A stretch of DNA of 64,000 nucleotides. Source: Sphaerisporangium rubeum (GTDB taxonomy: Bacteria; Actinomycetota; Actinomycetes; Streptosporangiales; Streptosporangiaceae). Every line of letters begins with the position of its first letter. Position 1 is the first letter of the stretch. The stretch spans positions 5,200,501 through 5,264,500 of the forward strand of contig NZ_JACHIU010000001.1 in assembly GCF_014207705.1 (NCBI RefSeq). Reading direction: 5' to 3'. Below, one piece after another: positions 1-10,222 of the stretch. The translations under genes and the position numbers were made by a program. Under the pieces are notes generated by a model. The model ran no database searches. It saw only the letters and a list, made by a program, of their open reading frames with translations, and was not told the origin of the DNA.

Positions 1-303
1 GGGGCCTACGTTGAACAGCAGGGTGCCTGTGCAGTTGCGGCCGGTGTACATCAGGGCTACTGCCGGGATGCCGGGGGTGCCGTAGGTGTTGTACATGGAG
101 TACACGGGGAACTCGGTGTTCACGCAGCCGGCGCCTGCGGGGAGTACGGCCATCTTGCCTCGGTAGAACATCTCGCTCCAGGCGCAGATCTTGCCGGGTG
201 CGCAGTCGTCGGGGGCCATGGCGTTCGCCGGGGTCACGGTGAGGACGGCGGCTCCCGTGATCAGGGCTGCGGTGAGGGCCTGGGTGAGCCTGCGTGCGGA
301 CAT
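1..303 (-). CDS. Secreted peptidase-inhibitor I36-like protein, C-terminus cut off by window edge
   Basis: The reading frame is open from an ATG at 303 to the window edge, giving the first 101 residues; the C-terminus is missing. An AAAGGAG ribosome-binding site lies just upstream of the ATG. Residues 1-28 form a signal peptide (Arg-Arg, hydrophobic stretch, small residues near PANA). The mature part has paired cysteines (APDDCAPGKICAW, GAGCVN, GRNCTG) and aromatic turns such as SEMFYRGKM, the pattern of the small secreted peptidase-inhibitor I36/crystallin-like proteins common in actinomycetes. Inhibitor activity is inferred from family resemblance only. Its downstream neighbours lie outside the window. 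Confidence 0.75.
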   Translation of the reverse strand, partial: MSARRLTQALTAALITGAAVLTVTPANAMAPDDCAPGKICAWSEMFYRGKMAVLPAGAGCVNTEFPVYSMYNTYGTPGIPAVALMYTGRNCTGTLLFNVGP

Positions 304-1164
304 TCGGACTCCTTTGCCTTAGGTCGCCGTGGGTGAGGCGGGGAGGGAGAATGTCGGACTTTTTGCTGATCCCCAGTACGAAACCCGCCGTCGTCCGCGG
401 TGGTGGATTCGTCCAGCGCATCAACGCATTCGCGCTGGTGGTGGTCAAGCTCTTCTCACAGCATCTACGCATCGGTAGTGCGTACGGGGATGGCACGCCG
501 GTCACGCTGTGAATGTTTCGGGGCCTGCTGTGGGGAGGCCGGGTCGTGCCGGGTCTGGTGGTGAAGGCTGGCCGCGCTGGAAACCGGCTGTGGCAGAACC
601 GGCCGGAGGAAGGCCGGCCATGACGGAGTTTTACTGCCGGGAGAGCCCGGGGGGTAGGCGGGCCGCCATGTTGGCGTGAGTCGACTCGGATGGGTGGGCA
701 AAGACCACAGCGAGCGAGGTAGGGGTTTCAAGGATCCAGATCAGCCGACGCGACCTACTGATCAGCATGGTGCGTGACCTCGGCACAACCATCTCAGGCG
801 CCGTACAGAGGCGCCGGATTCGCCGTCCCGCGTCCCGCCGTATCGGCGCCGAGAAAGAGGCAAGCGAGGCGGAGGTGGGAGGCCGGTCCGCCGATGCGCG
901 GAGCAGTAGGCAGACCGGCCGATGTGGTGGCCGCAACCCTCGATCCCAGCCGACATACCGAACCCTGATACAGGCGACAGGCCGACCCTGGGAACAACCG
1001 ACCACCCGAAACCCGACACAGGCGACAGGCCGACCCTGGGAACAACCGACCGATCGAAAACCGGCACAGGCGCCAGGCCGACCTTGGGAACAACCGGCCA
1101 ACCGAAACCCGGTACAGGCGACAGGTCAGCCCGGGGACGGTCAGGAGGTCCGGGGCTGGAGTGG
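304..1164. other. Gene-free stretch between I36-like gene and leuA
   Basis: I see no convincing gene in these 861 bases. Open frames exist on both strands but overlap each other, run into the 3' end of leuA and resemble no protein known to me. A 53-codon frame at 351-512 has a fair GGGAGGGAGA ribosome-binding site but no recognisable product. A short GGCCGG/CCGGCC inverted repeat lies near 600-620. The distinct feature is the 48-bp tandem repeat at 971-1130, just beyond the leuA stop codon. Confidence 0.6.
971..1130. repeat. 48-bp tandem repeat, about 3.3 copies
   Basis: Units start at 971, 1019, 1067 and 1115 with the core CAGGCGACAGGCCGACC and diverge by a few bases from copy to copy. The period is a multiple of three, so it yields 16-residue repeats in several frames on both strands, but none of these frames looks like a gene. 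The array ends about 35 bp from the leuA stop codon, so it lies in or after the leuA 3' untranslated region. Function unknown. Confidence 0.8.
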
Positions 1165-3015
<1,851 letters not shown>

Positions 3016-3034
<19 letters not shown>

Positions 3035-3060
3035 CGGCTAAGAAGCAGCCCGCGCAGCAT
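3016..3060 (-). CDS. Leucine-rich leader peptide of leuA (14 residues)
   Basis: The open frame reads MLRGLLLSRRGEGL and stops with TAA at 3016-3018. Five of 14 codons are leucine, three of them consecutive, as expected for a leucine-sensing leader. No Shine-Dalgarno site precedes the ATG. Instead TACCGT ends 7 nt upstream, consistent with a leaderless transcript starting at the ATG. The attenuator hairpin overlaps its 3' end and leuA starts 135 bp further on. Arrest at Leu codons during leucine shortage would change folding of the hairpin; this is the classical model, not shown here. Confidence 0.75.
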
Positions 3061-3067
3061 ACGTCCG

Positions 3068-3107
3068 ACGGTAGCAGATGGACCGGGGTCGATGAGACGC
3101 CGTCTCA
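3068..3107 (-). promoter_or_regulatory. Candidate leuA promoter with overlapping palindrome
   Basis: On the minus strand TACCGT (3073-3068) sits 7 nt before the leader-peptide ATG and can serve as a -10 box. The palindrome TGAGACGCCGTCTCA (3093-3107; 7-bp arms, one central base) lies where a -35 region would be, so it could be an operator for an unidentified regulator. No clear -35 hexamer is visible. Both roles are inferred. Confidence 0.4.
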
Positions 3108-3241
3108 CCAGGTGGCCCTCCTCGGCGCATGACCGGGCCGGCCGAGGCGCGTCACACCTGGTCAGCGCGTGATGAGTGGCCTTTGTCAGCCTATGGGATG
3201 CGCTACCCGTAAGCTCCCCCTAAACGGAAAGGGAGGCGCGC

Positions 3242-3487
3242 ATGCAGGACGGGGAGATCTTCTCGAAGATCAAGGACCTGGTCGCGGAGGAGCACACGCT
3301 GCGGGAGCGGGTGTCGGCCGGCGAGGTGTCGTCGGAGGACGAGCGGAGCCGGATGCGGCACCTGGAGGAGTCCCTGGACCAGTGCTGGGACCTGCTGCGC
3401 CAGCGCAAGGCCCGCCGCGAGTTCGGCGAGGACCCCGAGCAGGCGGCGGCACGGCCGGTCAGCGAGGTCGAGAACTACCAGCAGTGA
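3242..3487 (+). CDS. DUF2630 family small helical protein
   Basis: This 81-residue cytoplasmic protein is almost entirely charged and helical. It begins MQDGEIFSKIKDLVAEEH and contains the segment RMRHLEESLDQCWDLLRQR, the hallmark of DUF2630 proteins widespread in actinobacteria. A good AAAGGGAGG ribosome-binding site precedes the ATG. A TACCCGT box lies about 30 bp further upstream, divergent from the leuA leader. It has no signal peptide, membrane segment or catalytic motif. The family has no established function. The next gene starts 40 bp downstream on the same strand and could be co-transcribed. Confidence 0.85.
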   Translation: MQDGEIFSKIKDLVAEEHTLRERVSAGEVSSEDERSRMRHLEESLDQCWDLLRQRKARREFGEDPEQAAARPVSEVENYQQ

Positions 3488-3527
3488 CCGCAGGCGGCGG
3501 GGTCCCCCGGCGACCGGGCCGCACGAG

Positions 3528-4727
3528 ATGACCGACCCGGCAGGCGCGCGCTGGGTGCACACCTGGGTGGCGGCGCCGCAGCTCACCGAGCCGGACAACA
3601 TGCCTCCCCCGCCGTTCACCCGGGACGGTCTGGTGCTCGCCGGCGCCACGCTGCGCCAGACGGTACGCGTGTCGGCCGGCGGCACGCGGACGCGGCTGCG
3701 GTTCTCCAACGCCTTCGGCGGCGCCGCGCTGCCCCTCACCAAGGCCGCCGTGGCGCTCCCCGCAGGCGGCCGGGCCGGTGTGGCGGCCGTCGAGCCGGGG
3801 ACGTCGCGTCCGGTGACCTTCGGCGGCCGGCCGTCGGTCACGATCCCGGTGGGTGCGCAGGCGGTGTCCGATCCGCTGGACCTCGCGCCGGCCCCGCGGT
3901 CGAACCTGACCGTGACGATCCACCTGGCCGAGGGCCAGGCGTCGACCGCCATCACCTCGCATCCCGGTTCGCGCACCACCTCGCACATCGTCGGCGGTGA
4001 CCATGTCTCCCGCGTGGACCTGACCGGCGCGACGAGCACCGATCACTGGTACTTCCTCAGCGGCGTCGAGGTGCTGGCCCCGGCGGGGACGGCGGGCCTG
4101 GTCGTCATCGGCGACTCGCTGACCGACGGCCGGGGTTCCACCACCAACGGCAACGACCGCTGGCCCGACCGGCTCGCCGACCGCCTGCACGCGAGCCCGT
4201 CCACCCGCCACGTCGCCGTGCTCAACCAGGCGGCGGGTGGCAACCGTGTGCTGGACGACGGGCTCGGCCCGAGCGTGCTGGCGCGGCTGGACCGGGATCT
4301 GCTCGCGCTGAGCGGCGTGCGGTGGCTGCTGCTGTTCGAAGGGGTGAACGACATCGGGACGGCGGCGGCGACCCCCGGCGAGCAGGCGCGGGTCGCGGCC
4401 GACCTGATCGCGGCCTACGAGCAGATCGTCACGCGCGCGCACGCGCACGGGATCCCGGTGTACGGCGGCACGATCACACCGTTCGGCGGGAACGACCCCG
4501 GTTACGACGACCCCGGAGGGCTGCGTGCGGACACGCGCCAGGTCGTCAACCACTGGATCCGCACCGGCGGCGGCTTCGACGCCGTGGTCGACTTCGACCG
4601 GGTGATCGGTGATCCCGCGGACCCGCGCCGGATCCGGCCCGCGTACGACACCGGTGACCACCTGCACCTCAACCCGGCCGGTTATCAGGCGGTCGCCGAC
4701 GCCGTCCCCGCGGCGCTGTTCCGCTGA
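3528..4727 (+). CDS. SGNH/GDSL hydrolase
   Basis: This 399-residue predicted esterase/lipase-type hydrolase has the four SGNH blocks: GDSLTDG with the nucleophile serine near residue 199, a glycine in GGNRVL, GVNDIG with the oxyanion asparagine, and the C-terminal DHLHLN carrying the catalytic Asp-His pair. The first 190 residues form a beta-rich domain typical of the large actinomycete SGNH hydrolases (WVHTWVAAPQL at the start). Most relatives are secreted, but no signal peptide is visible from this ATG, so this copy may be intracellular or mis-started. The substrate cannot be told from sequence; acetyl esters of polysaccharides or lipids are common for the family. Confidence 0.88.
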   Translation: MTDPAGARWVHTWVAAPQLTEPDNMPPPPFTRDGLVLAGATLRQTVRVSAGGTRTRLRFSNAFGGAALPLTKAAVALPAGGRAGVAAVEPGTSRPVTFGGRPSVTIPVGAQAVSDPLDLAPAPRSNLTVTIHLAEGQASTAITSHPGSRTTSHIVGGDHVSRVDLTGATSTDHWYFLSGVEVLAPAGTAGLVVIGDSLTDGRGSTTNGNDRWPDRLADRLHASPSTRHVAVLNQAAGGNRVLDDGLGPSVLARLDRDLLALSGVRWLLLFEGVNDIGTAAATPGEQARVAADLIAAYEQIVTRAHAHGIPVYGGTITPFGGNDPGYDDPGGLRADTRQVVNHWIRTGGGFDAVVDFDRVIGDPADPRRIRPAYDTGDHLHLNPAGYQAVADAVPAALFR

Positions 4728-4824
4728 GACCCGGCGGCGTTTCATGGAAATCTGTTGGTGAACCGCGTGCGGAGAACGGGGAACGAAAGGAGGTGTGCCC
4801 GCCGGAGGCGGACGGGGGTGGGGC

Positions 4825-6483
4825 ATGGTTTCAGAGACCGTGCTTGAACGACGGGAAAAACGACGCGAGCGCGCCTACACGGCGATGAAATGGGCCGCGT
4901 CGACCGACCACAAGGTGATCGGGAACCTTTATCTGGTCACGGCGTTCGTGTTCTTCCTGATCGCGGGGTTCCTCGCGATGCTGATCAGAGCGGAGTTGTT
5001 CGCACCGGGCCTCCAGGTGGCCGGCGCCAAGCAGTACAACGAGTACTTCACCATCCACGGCACATTGATGCTGCTGCTCTTCGCCACCCCGTTGTTCGCG
5101 GGATTCGCCAACGCCATCATGCCGTTGCAGATCGGCGCGCCGGATGTGGCGTTCCCCCGGCTCAACATGCTCAGCTACTGGCTGTTCCTGTTCGGCGGCC
5201 TGATCGTGGTGGCGGGTTTCGTGACGGCGAACGGCGCCGCGGACTTCGGCTGGACGGCGTACACGCCGCTGTCGCGGCAGCAGTACTCCCAGGGCCACGG
5301 AGGCGACTTCTGGATCATGGGGCTGGTCATGTCGGGCCTCGGGACCATCCTCGGCGCGGTCAACTTCATCACCACGATCATCACGATGCGCGCACCCGGC
5401 TTGACGATGTTCCGGATGCCGATCTTCACGTGGAACACGCTGCTCACCAGCATGCTGGTGCTGCTGGCGTTCCCGGTGCTCGCGGCGGCGCTGATGGCGC
5501 TGGAGATCGACCGCAGGCTCGGCTCGCACATCTACGACCCGGAGACCGGCGGTGTGCTGCTGTGGCAGCACCTGTTCTGGTTCTTCGGCCATCCCGAGGT
5601 GTACATCGTGGCGTTGCCGTTCTTCGGCATCATCACCGAGGTGCTGCCGGTGTTCAGCCGCAAACCGGTGTTCGGCTACATCGGCCTGGTCGGCGCGACC
5701 ATGGCGATCAGCGGCCTGTCGGCGGTGGTGTGGGCCCACCACATGTTCGTCACGGGCCACGTGCTGCTGCCGTTCTTCTCGTTCATGTCGTTCCTCATCG
5801 CCGTGCCGACGGGGGTGAAGTTCTTCAACTGGGTCGGCACGATGTGGCGGGGACAGCTCGTGTTCCCGACGCCGATGCTGTTCGCGGTGGGGTTCCTCGT
5901 GACGTTCCTGTTCGGCGGCCTGACCGGGGTGATCCTGGCGTCGCCGCCGCTGGACTTCCACGTGAGCGACAGCTATTTCGTGGTGGCGCACTTCCACTAC
6001 GTGCTGTTCGGCACGGTGGTGTTCGCCATGTTCTCCGGCTTCTACTTCTGGTGGCCGAAGCTGACGGGACGGATGCTGGACGACCGGCTCGGCAAGTGGC
6101 ACTTCTGGACGCTGTTCGTCGGTTTCCACGTCACGTTCTTCGTGCAGCACCTGCTCGGCGCGGAAGGCATGCCGCGCCGCTACGCCGACTATCCGGCCGA
6201 GGGGAACCTCGTGCTGCTGAACGAGATCTCGACCGCCGGCGCGTTCCTGCTCGGCGCGTCCACCCTGCCGTTCATCTGGAACGTCGTGAAGACGTGGCGG
6301 CGTGGCGAGAAGGTGACCGTGGACGACCCGTGGGGTCACGGCAACTCGCTGGAGTGGGCCACGTCCTGTCCGCCGCCGCGGCACAACTTCGTCAGGATCC
6401 CGCCGATCCGCTCCGAGCGTCCGGCGTTCGACCTGCACTACTCCTTGCGTCCGATCCCGGTGCGGATGGAACACGAGGAGTAG
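4825..6483 (+). CDS. ctaD: Cytochrome c oxidase subunit I (aa3 type)
   Basis: This 552-residue membrane protein is the catalytic subunit of the terminal oxidase that reduces O2 and pumps protons. Twelve membrane helices are visible. Haem and copper ligands lie in FTIHGTLML, the CuB-binding FFGHPEVYI (with the cross-linked Tyr), WAHHMFVTG and [10 protein letters not shown]. An in-frame GTG at 4795 is possible, but the strong AAGGAGG ends one base before it, too close for normal initiation. The ATG at 4825 gives the usual short basic N-terminus. Subunits II, III and IV are not nearby, so this may be a second, solitary copy. It converges on urtE with only 6 bp between stop codons. Confidence 0.95.
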   Translation: MVSETVLERREKRRERAYTAMKWAASTDHKVIGNLYLVTAFVFFLIAGFLAMLIRAELFAPGLQVAGAKQYNEYFTIHGTLMLLLFATPLFAGFANAIMPLQIGAPDVAFPRLNMLSYWLFLFGGLIVVAGFVTANGAADFGWTAYTPLSRQQYSQGHGGDFWIMGLVMSGLGTILGAVNFITTIITMRAPGLTMFRMPIFTWNTLLTSMLVLLAFPVLAAALMALEIDRRLGSHIYDPETGGVLLWQHLFWFFGHPEVYIVALPFFGIITEVLPVFSRKPVFGYIGLVGATMAISGLSAVVWAHHMFVTGHVLLPFFSFMSFLIAVPTGVKFFNWVGTMWRGQLVFPTPMLFAVGFLVTFLFGGLTGVILASPPLDFHVSDSYFVVAHFHYVLFGTVVFAMFSGFYFWWPKLTGRMLDDRLGKWHFWTLFVGFHVTFFVQHLLGAEGMPRRYADYPAEGNLVLLNEISTAGAFLLGASTLPFIWNVVKTWRRGEKVTVDDPWGHGNSLEWATSCPPPRHNFVRIPPIRSERPAFDLHYSLRPIPVRMEHEE

Positions 6484-6489
6484 GGCACG

Positions 6490-7182
6490 TCACACCGCGA
6501 GCAGCCGGTGCACCTCCTCGTCGTGCAGGTCGTCGGCGGTGCCGTCCCGCACGACGTGACCGGCGTCCAGGATGAGGAACCGGTCGGCGAGCCGCAGCGC
6601 CAGGTCGAGGTACTGCTCCACGAGCAGCACCGCGAGCCCCGAGGCGTGCAGCCGTTCGATGGCCTCCTCGATCTCCAGGATGATGGACGGCTGGATGCCT
6701 TCGGTGGGTTCGTCGAGGATGAGCAGCTTGGGCCGGGTGACCAGCGCACGCGCCATGGCGAGCTGCTGCTGCTGGCCGCCGGACAGGAAACCGGCCCGCC
6801 GTTTCAGCAGCGGCTTCAGCCGGGGGAACACCTCAAGGGCCTCGTCGATGGCCGAGGCGTCCCTGTGCGGTGACGCCTCCAGCGTGACCAGCAGGTTCCC
6901 CATCACGCTGAGCTGCGGGAACGTCTCGTGACCCTGCGGGACGTACCCGAGGCCGAGGCGCACCCGCTCGTGCGGCGGCATGCGGGTCACGTCGGTGCCC
7001 TCGAACGTGACGGTGCCCGCGGTGGCCGGCAGCACCCCCATCACGGTGTTGAGCAGCGTGGTCTTGCCGACGCCGTTGCGGCCCATGACGCACACCAGGC
7101 TGCCGGGGGCCACGTCGAACGACACGCCGAACAGCACGCGCGCTCTGCCGTACCCCGCTTCGAGGTCGCGGACCGACAACAT
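6490..7182 (-). CDS. urtE: Urea ABC transporter ATPase UrtE
   Basis: This 230-residue ATP-binding subunit drives urea import with UrtD. It has Walker A GRNGVGKTT (about residue 35), the signature SGGQQQQLAMAR, Walker B LLILDEPTEGIQP and a switch-region His replaced by the Gln in LVEQYLDLA, as usual for LivF/UrtE proteins. The PSIILEIEEAI segment after Walker B is characteristic of UrtE. The ATG at 7182 overlaps the urtD stop (TGATG), indicating translational coupling in urtABCDE. Substrate assignment rests on the adjacent urease genes and UrtA. Confidence 0.93.
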   Translation of the reverse strand: MLSVRDLEAGYGRARVLFGVSFDVAPGSLVCVMGRNGVGKTTLLNTVMGVLPATAGTVTFEGTDVTRMPPHERVRLGLGYVPQGHETFPQLSVMGNLLVTLEASPHRDASAIDEALEVFPRLKPLLKRRAGFLSGGQQQQLAMARALVTRPKLLILDEPTEGIQPSIILEIEEAIERLHASGLAVLLVEQYLDLALRLADRFLILDAGHVVRDGTADDLHDEEVHRLLAV

Positions 7183-7988
7183 CACGTCACCTCCCCGGCG
7201 GTCGTGGCGACCGCCGCCGCGTGTTCCTCGGGTACCACGGCGGCGTCCTCCCTGGCCCTGCCGAGGTAGACCTCCTGCACCAGCGGGTCGGCGCGCACCT
7301 CGTCCACCGAGCCCTCGGTGAGCACCTTGCCTTCGTGCAGGACGGTGACCTGCGAGGCGTAGCGCCGCAGGAACTCCATGTCGTGCTCGATCACGATGAC
7401 CGTGTGGTCCTTGGCGATCTCGGTGAGCAACTGGCCGGTGCGGGACCGCTCGTCGGCCGACATGCCGGCCACCGGCTCGTCGAGCAGCAGCAGCCGGGGC
7501 CCCTGCGCGATGAGCATGCCGATCTCCAGCCACTGCCGCTGGCCGTGCGACAGCACCCCGGCGGGCCGTTCGGCCAGCACGTCGAGGCCGGTGATCTCCA
7601 TGGCGGCAGCGACGGCGTCGGACACCCCGCGCCGCCGTCTGATGAGCGACCACAGCGGCCTGCGGAACGACGCGGCGAGGTCGAGGTTCTCCACGACCGT
7701 GAGCTTCTCGAACACCACCGACGTCTGGAACGTGCGGCCCACACCCATGCGGACGATCTCGTGTTCCTTGCGGCCCACCAGGTCGGCGCCTTCGAACCGC
7801 ACGGTGCCGGTCGCCGGCTTGGTCAGGCCGGTGATGACGTCCACCAGCGTGGTCTTGCCGGCGCCGTTCGGGCCGATGAGGAACCGTAGCTCCCCGTGCT
7901 GGACGGTGAGGTCGATGCCGTCGATGGCGCGGAAGCCGTCGAAAACCACCGAAAGGTCACGTACCTCCAGCAACGCGCCGTCGCTCAT
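7182..7988 (-). CDS. urtD: Urea ABC transporter ATPase UrtD
   Basis: This 268-residue ATP-binding subunit belongs to the LivG-like branch. It carries Walker A GPNGAGKTTLVD, the signature LSHGQRQWLEIGM, Walker B LLLLDEPVAGMS and the H-loop VIEHDMEFLR. The WLEIGM signature is typical of UrtD. It overlaps urtE at its 3' end and urtC by 4 bp at its start (ATG at 7988), so the four transporter genes downstream of urtA form one translationally coupled unit. Confidence 0.93.
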   Translation of the reverse strand: MSDGALLEVRDLSVVFDGFRAIDGIDLTVQHGELRFLIGPNGAGKTTLVDVITGLTKPATGTVRFEGADLVGRKEHEIVRMGVGRTFQTSVVFEKLTVVENLDLAASFRRPLWSLIRRRRGVSDAVAAAMEITGLDVLAERPAGVLSHGQRQWLEIGMLIAQGPRLLLLDEPVAGMSADERSRTGQLLTEIAKDHTVIVIEHDMEFLRRYASQVTVLHEGKVLTEGSVDEVRADPLVQEVYLGRAREDAAVVPEEHAAAVATTAGEVT

Positions 7989-9088
7989 GCGGGCCGCCTC
8001 CTCCGCGACGTGACGAGGTCGCGCGCCGCGGCGGCGACCCCGAAGATGCCCTTGGGGGCGAGCGTCATGACCAGGATGAACAGGGCCCCCTGCAGGTACA
8101 GCCAGCCGTCGGCGAACTGCTCGCTGAACGACGTCTTGGCGTACCCCATGACCACCGCGCCGAGGATGGCCCCGGCGAGCGCGAACCGGCCGCCGACCGC
8201 GACCGCGACGACCAGCTCCAGTGACGGCACCACGCCGAGCAGCGCCGGCGAGATGATGCCGACGACCGGCACGAACAGCGCGCCGGCCAGGCCCGCCATG
8301 CCGGCGGACACCGCGAACGTGAGGGTCTTGACGGTCGCGGGGTTGTAGCCGAGGAACCGCACGCGGTCCTCGCCGTCGCGCACCGCGATGAGCAGCCGGC
8401 CGAACCTGCTGCGCACCATCTGCCAGGCCAGCACGTACAGCACCAGCAGCACGGCCGCGACCACGATGTACAGCCCGCGCTGCGTGCCGTCGGCGGCGAG
8501 GTCCTGGCCGAACAGCTCGAAGAAGTTGGTGAGGCCGTTGGTGCCGCCGGTGAGCCCCTGCTGGCCGACGAGCAGGATCACCAGGGCCGCGGCGAGCGCC
8601 TGGGTGAGGATGGCGAAGTACGCGCCGCGCACCCGCTGCCGGAACACCAGCGCGCCGAGCAGCACCGCGAGCAGCACGGGACCCGCCACCGCGAAGAAGA
8701 TCGCGAACACGGGGTTCTCGAACGGCACCCACAGCGACGGCAGCCGCTCGACGCCGCTCCACACCATGAAGTCCGGCAGGTCTCCCCCGGCGTCGTGCAG
8801 CTTGAGGTACATCCCCATGGCGTAGCCGCCGAGCCCGAAGAACACCCCCTGGCCGAGGGTCAGCATGCCACCCTGACCCCACGCCAGGCCGATGCCGAGG
8901 GCCACGATGGCGTAGCACAGGTACTTGGCGAGCAGCCCGAGGCGGAACGGTTCGAGAAGCAGCGGGGCCACCACCAGCGCGATGACCGCGATGGTGGCGA
9001 ACACGGCGGGGCCGCGCAGCCGGCTGGTGAGGGACGGCCCCGGTGGCGGGGCCGCGACGGTCACGTCGTCGCGCACGGTCGTCGTCAT
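7985..9088 (-). CDS. urtC: Urea ABC transporter permease UrtC
   Basis: This 367-residue permease of the LivM type has about ten hydrophobic segments. The ATG at 9088 gives a short soluble start (MTTTVRDDVTV) and overlaps the urtB stop by 4 bp. Characteristic segments include GIGLAWGQGGMLTLGQGVFFGLGGYAMGM (central part only quoted as a landmark of UrtC) and the cytoplasmic coupling loop near AVRDGEDRVRFLGYNP. It pairs with UrtB to form the membrane channel for urea. Confidence 0.92.
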   Translation of the reverse strand: MTTTVRDDVTVAAPPPGPSLTSRLRGPAVFATIAVIALVVAPLLLEPFRLGLLAKYLCYAIVALGIGLAWGQGGMLTLGQGVFFGLGGYAMGMYLKLHDAGGDLPDFMVWSGVERLPSLWVPFENPVFAIFFAVAGPVLLAVLLGALVFRQRVRGAYFAILTQALAAALVILLVGQQGLTGGTNGLTNFFELFGQDLAADGTQRGLYIVVAAVLLVLYVLAWQMVRSRFGRLLIAVRDGEDRVRFLGYNPATVKTLTFAVSAGMAGLAGALFVPVVGIISPALLGVVPSLELVVAVAVGGRFALAGAILGAVVMGYAKTSFSEQFADGWLYLQGALFILVMTLAPKGIFGVAAAARDLVTSRRRRPA

Positions 9089-9951
9089 GTGAGCGCCCTC
9101 GATCGGAGCACGAACAGGCCCTGCGGCCGGATCTGGAGGAACGCGATGATGGCCACGAACACGATCACCTTGGCCAGGCTGGCGTTGGTCCAGAACTCGG
9201 CGTAGGAGTTGAGCAGGCCGAGCGCGACGGCGGCGATCACCGCGCCGCGCAGCTGCCCGAGGCCGCCGGCCACCACCACGAGGAACGCGTCCACGATGTA
9301 GTAGGTGCCGAGCGCGGGTCCCACCGGGCCGATGAGGGTGAGCGCGACACCGGCGATGCCGGCGAGGCCGGAGCCGATGAAGAACGTGCGCTGGTCCACC
9401 CGGCCGGTGTTGATGCCGCTGACCGCGGCGAGCTGGCGGTTCTGCATGACGGCCTGCATGCGGCGGCCCTGCGAGCTGCGCGTCATGTAGGCCCAGATGG
9501 CGACGACGCTGCCGATGGCGAGCGCCGTGATGAACATGCGGTTGTACGGCAGGATGCCGATGCCGCCTTGCAGCCACGTGGGGGCCGTCACCTGCACGTT
9601 CGGTGCGCCGAACAGGTCACGCGCCAGCTGCTGGAGCACCAGGCTGACGCCCCAGGTCAGCAGCAGCGTGTCGAGTGGCCGGCCGTAGAAGTGGCGGATG
9701 GCCGTGCGTTCCAGGATCCAGCCCATGATCCCGGCCACGAGGAACGCGACGGGGAGCGCGACGAGCACGGCCTGGCGGCCGGCCCAGCCCTGCAGCAGGT
9801 AGGCGGTGTAGGCGCCGGCCATGATGAACTCGCCGTGCGCCATGTTGATCACACCCATCTGGCCGAACGTGAACGTCAGGCCGAGCGCGATGAGCAGCAG
9901 TACGGCCCCGATCGACAGCCCGATGGGGAGCTGGTTGACTACCGCCTCCAT
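9085..9951 (-). CDS. urtB: Urea ABC transporter permease UrtB
   Basis: This 288-residue permease of the LivH type has about eight membrane helices and begins MEAVVNQLPIGLSIGAVLLL. The conserved FGQMGVINMAHGEF segment near residues 30-43 is the family hallmark. A strong GGGAGGTGAG ribosome-binding site precedes the ATG. A 271-bp gap with two long hairpins separates it from urtA, so its mRNA level may be set separately from that of the binding protein. Confidence 0.93.
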   Translation of the reverse strand: MEAVVNQLPIGLSIGAVLLLIALGLTFTFGQMGVINMAHGEFIMAGAYTAYLLQGWAGRQAVLVALPVAFLVAGIMGWILERTAIRHFYGRPLDTLLLTWGVSLVLQQLARDLFGAPNVQVTAPTWLQGGIGILPYNRMFITALAIGSVVAIWAYMTRSSQGRRMQAVMQNRQLAAVSGINTGRVDQRTFFIGSGLAGIAGVALTLIGPVGPALGTYYIVDAFLVVVAGGLGQLRGAVIAAVALGLLNSYAEFWTNASLAKVIVFVAIIAFLQIRPQGLFVLRSRALT

Positions 9952-10079
9952 GCGGCCCTCACCTCCCTCGCGCGCCGGCCGACCGCATGCACGGCGCCGT
10001 GGGACGCGCCGTCCATGTCAGTCACGTTGTGCATAAGCCGAAGATCCCTTCTTTTCGGCGGGGCGGGGACGGCCCTGCC

Positions 10080-10157
10080 GGTTCCGGGACGCGGAAGGCG
10101 CCGCGTCGCCGCGCCGCGGTCATGTCCGCGGTCGGGTCGCCTCCACGTCCCGGAACC
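10080..10157 (-). other. Long-range inverted repeat between urtA and urtB
   Basis: GGTTCCGGGACG (10080-10091) and CGTCCCGGAACC (10146-10157) are perfect 12-bp arms around a 54-nt loop that contains two CCGCGG sites. In the urt transcript this would form a large stem between the urtA and urtB coding regions. A role in mRNA processing or stability is plausible but not shown. Confidence 0.55.
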
Positions 10158-10167
10158 CGTTTGCGGT

Positions 10168-10198
10168 GTGGCCGGGTGAGACCCCCTCCCCCGGCCAC
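10168..10198 (-). terminator. Hairpin just downstream of urtA (partial terminator or stabiliser)
   Basis: The arms GTGGCCGGG (10168-10176) and CCCGGCCAC (10190-10198) form a 9-bp GC-rich stem with a 13-nt loop 25 bp after the urtA stop codon. No U-run follows. A leaky terminator here would give more binding protein than permease, a common arrangement in ABC operons. Confidence 0.5.
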
Positions 10199-10222
10199 GC
10201 TCATCTCGTCCGGCGCGCCTCG

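Noticed and set aside
351-512. 53-codon frame with a fair ribosome-binding site upstream of the I36-like gene
   Set aside because: No recognisable product, no neighbours in an operon, and it lies in the divergent promoter region of the I36-like gene.
4795-4824. Earlier GTG start for ctaD
   Set aside because: AAGGAGG ends only one base before it, which is too close for initiation; the ATG at 4825 gives the usual N-terminus.
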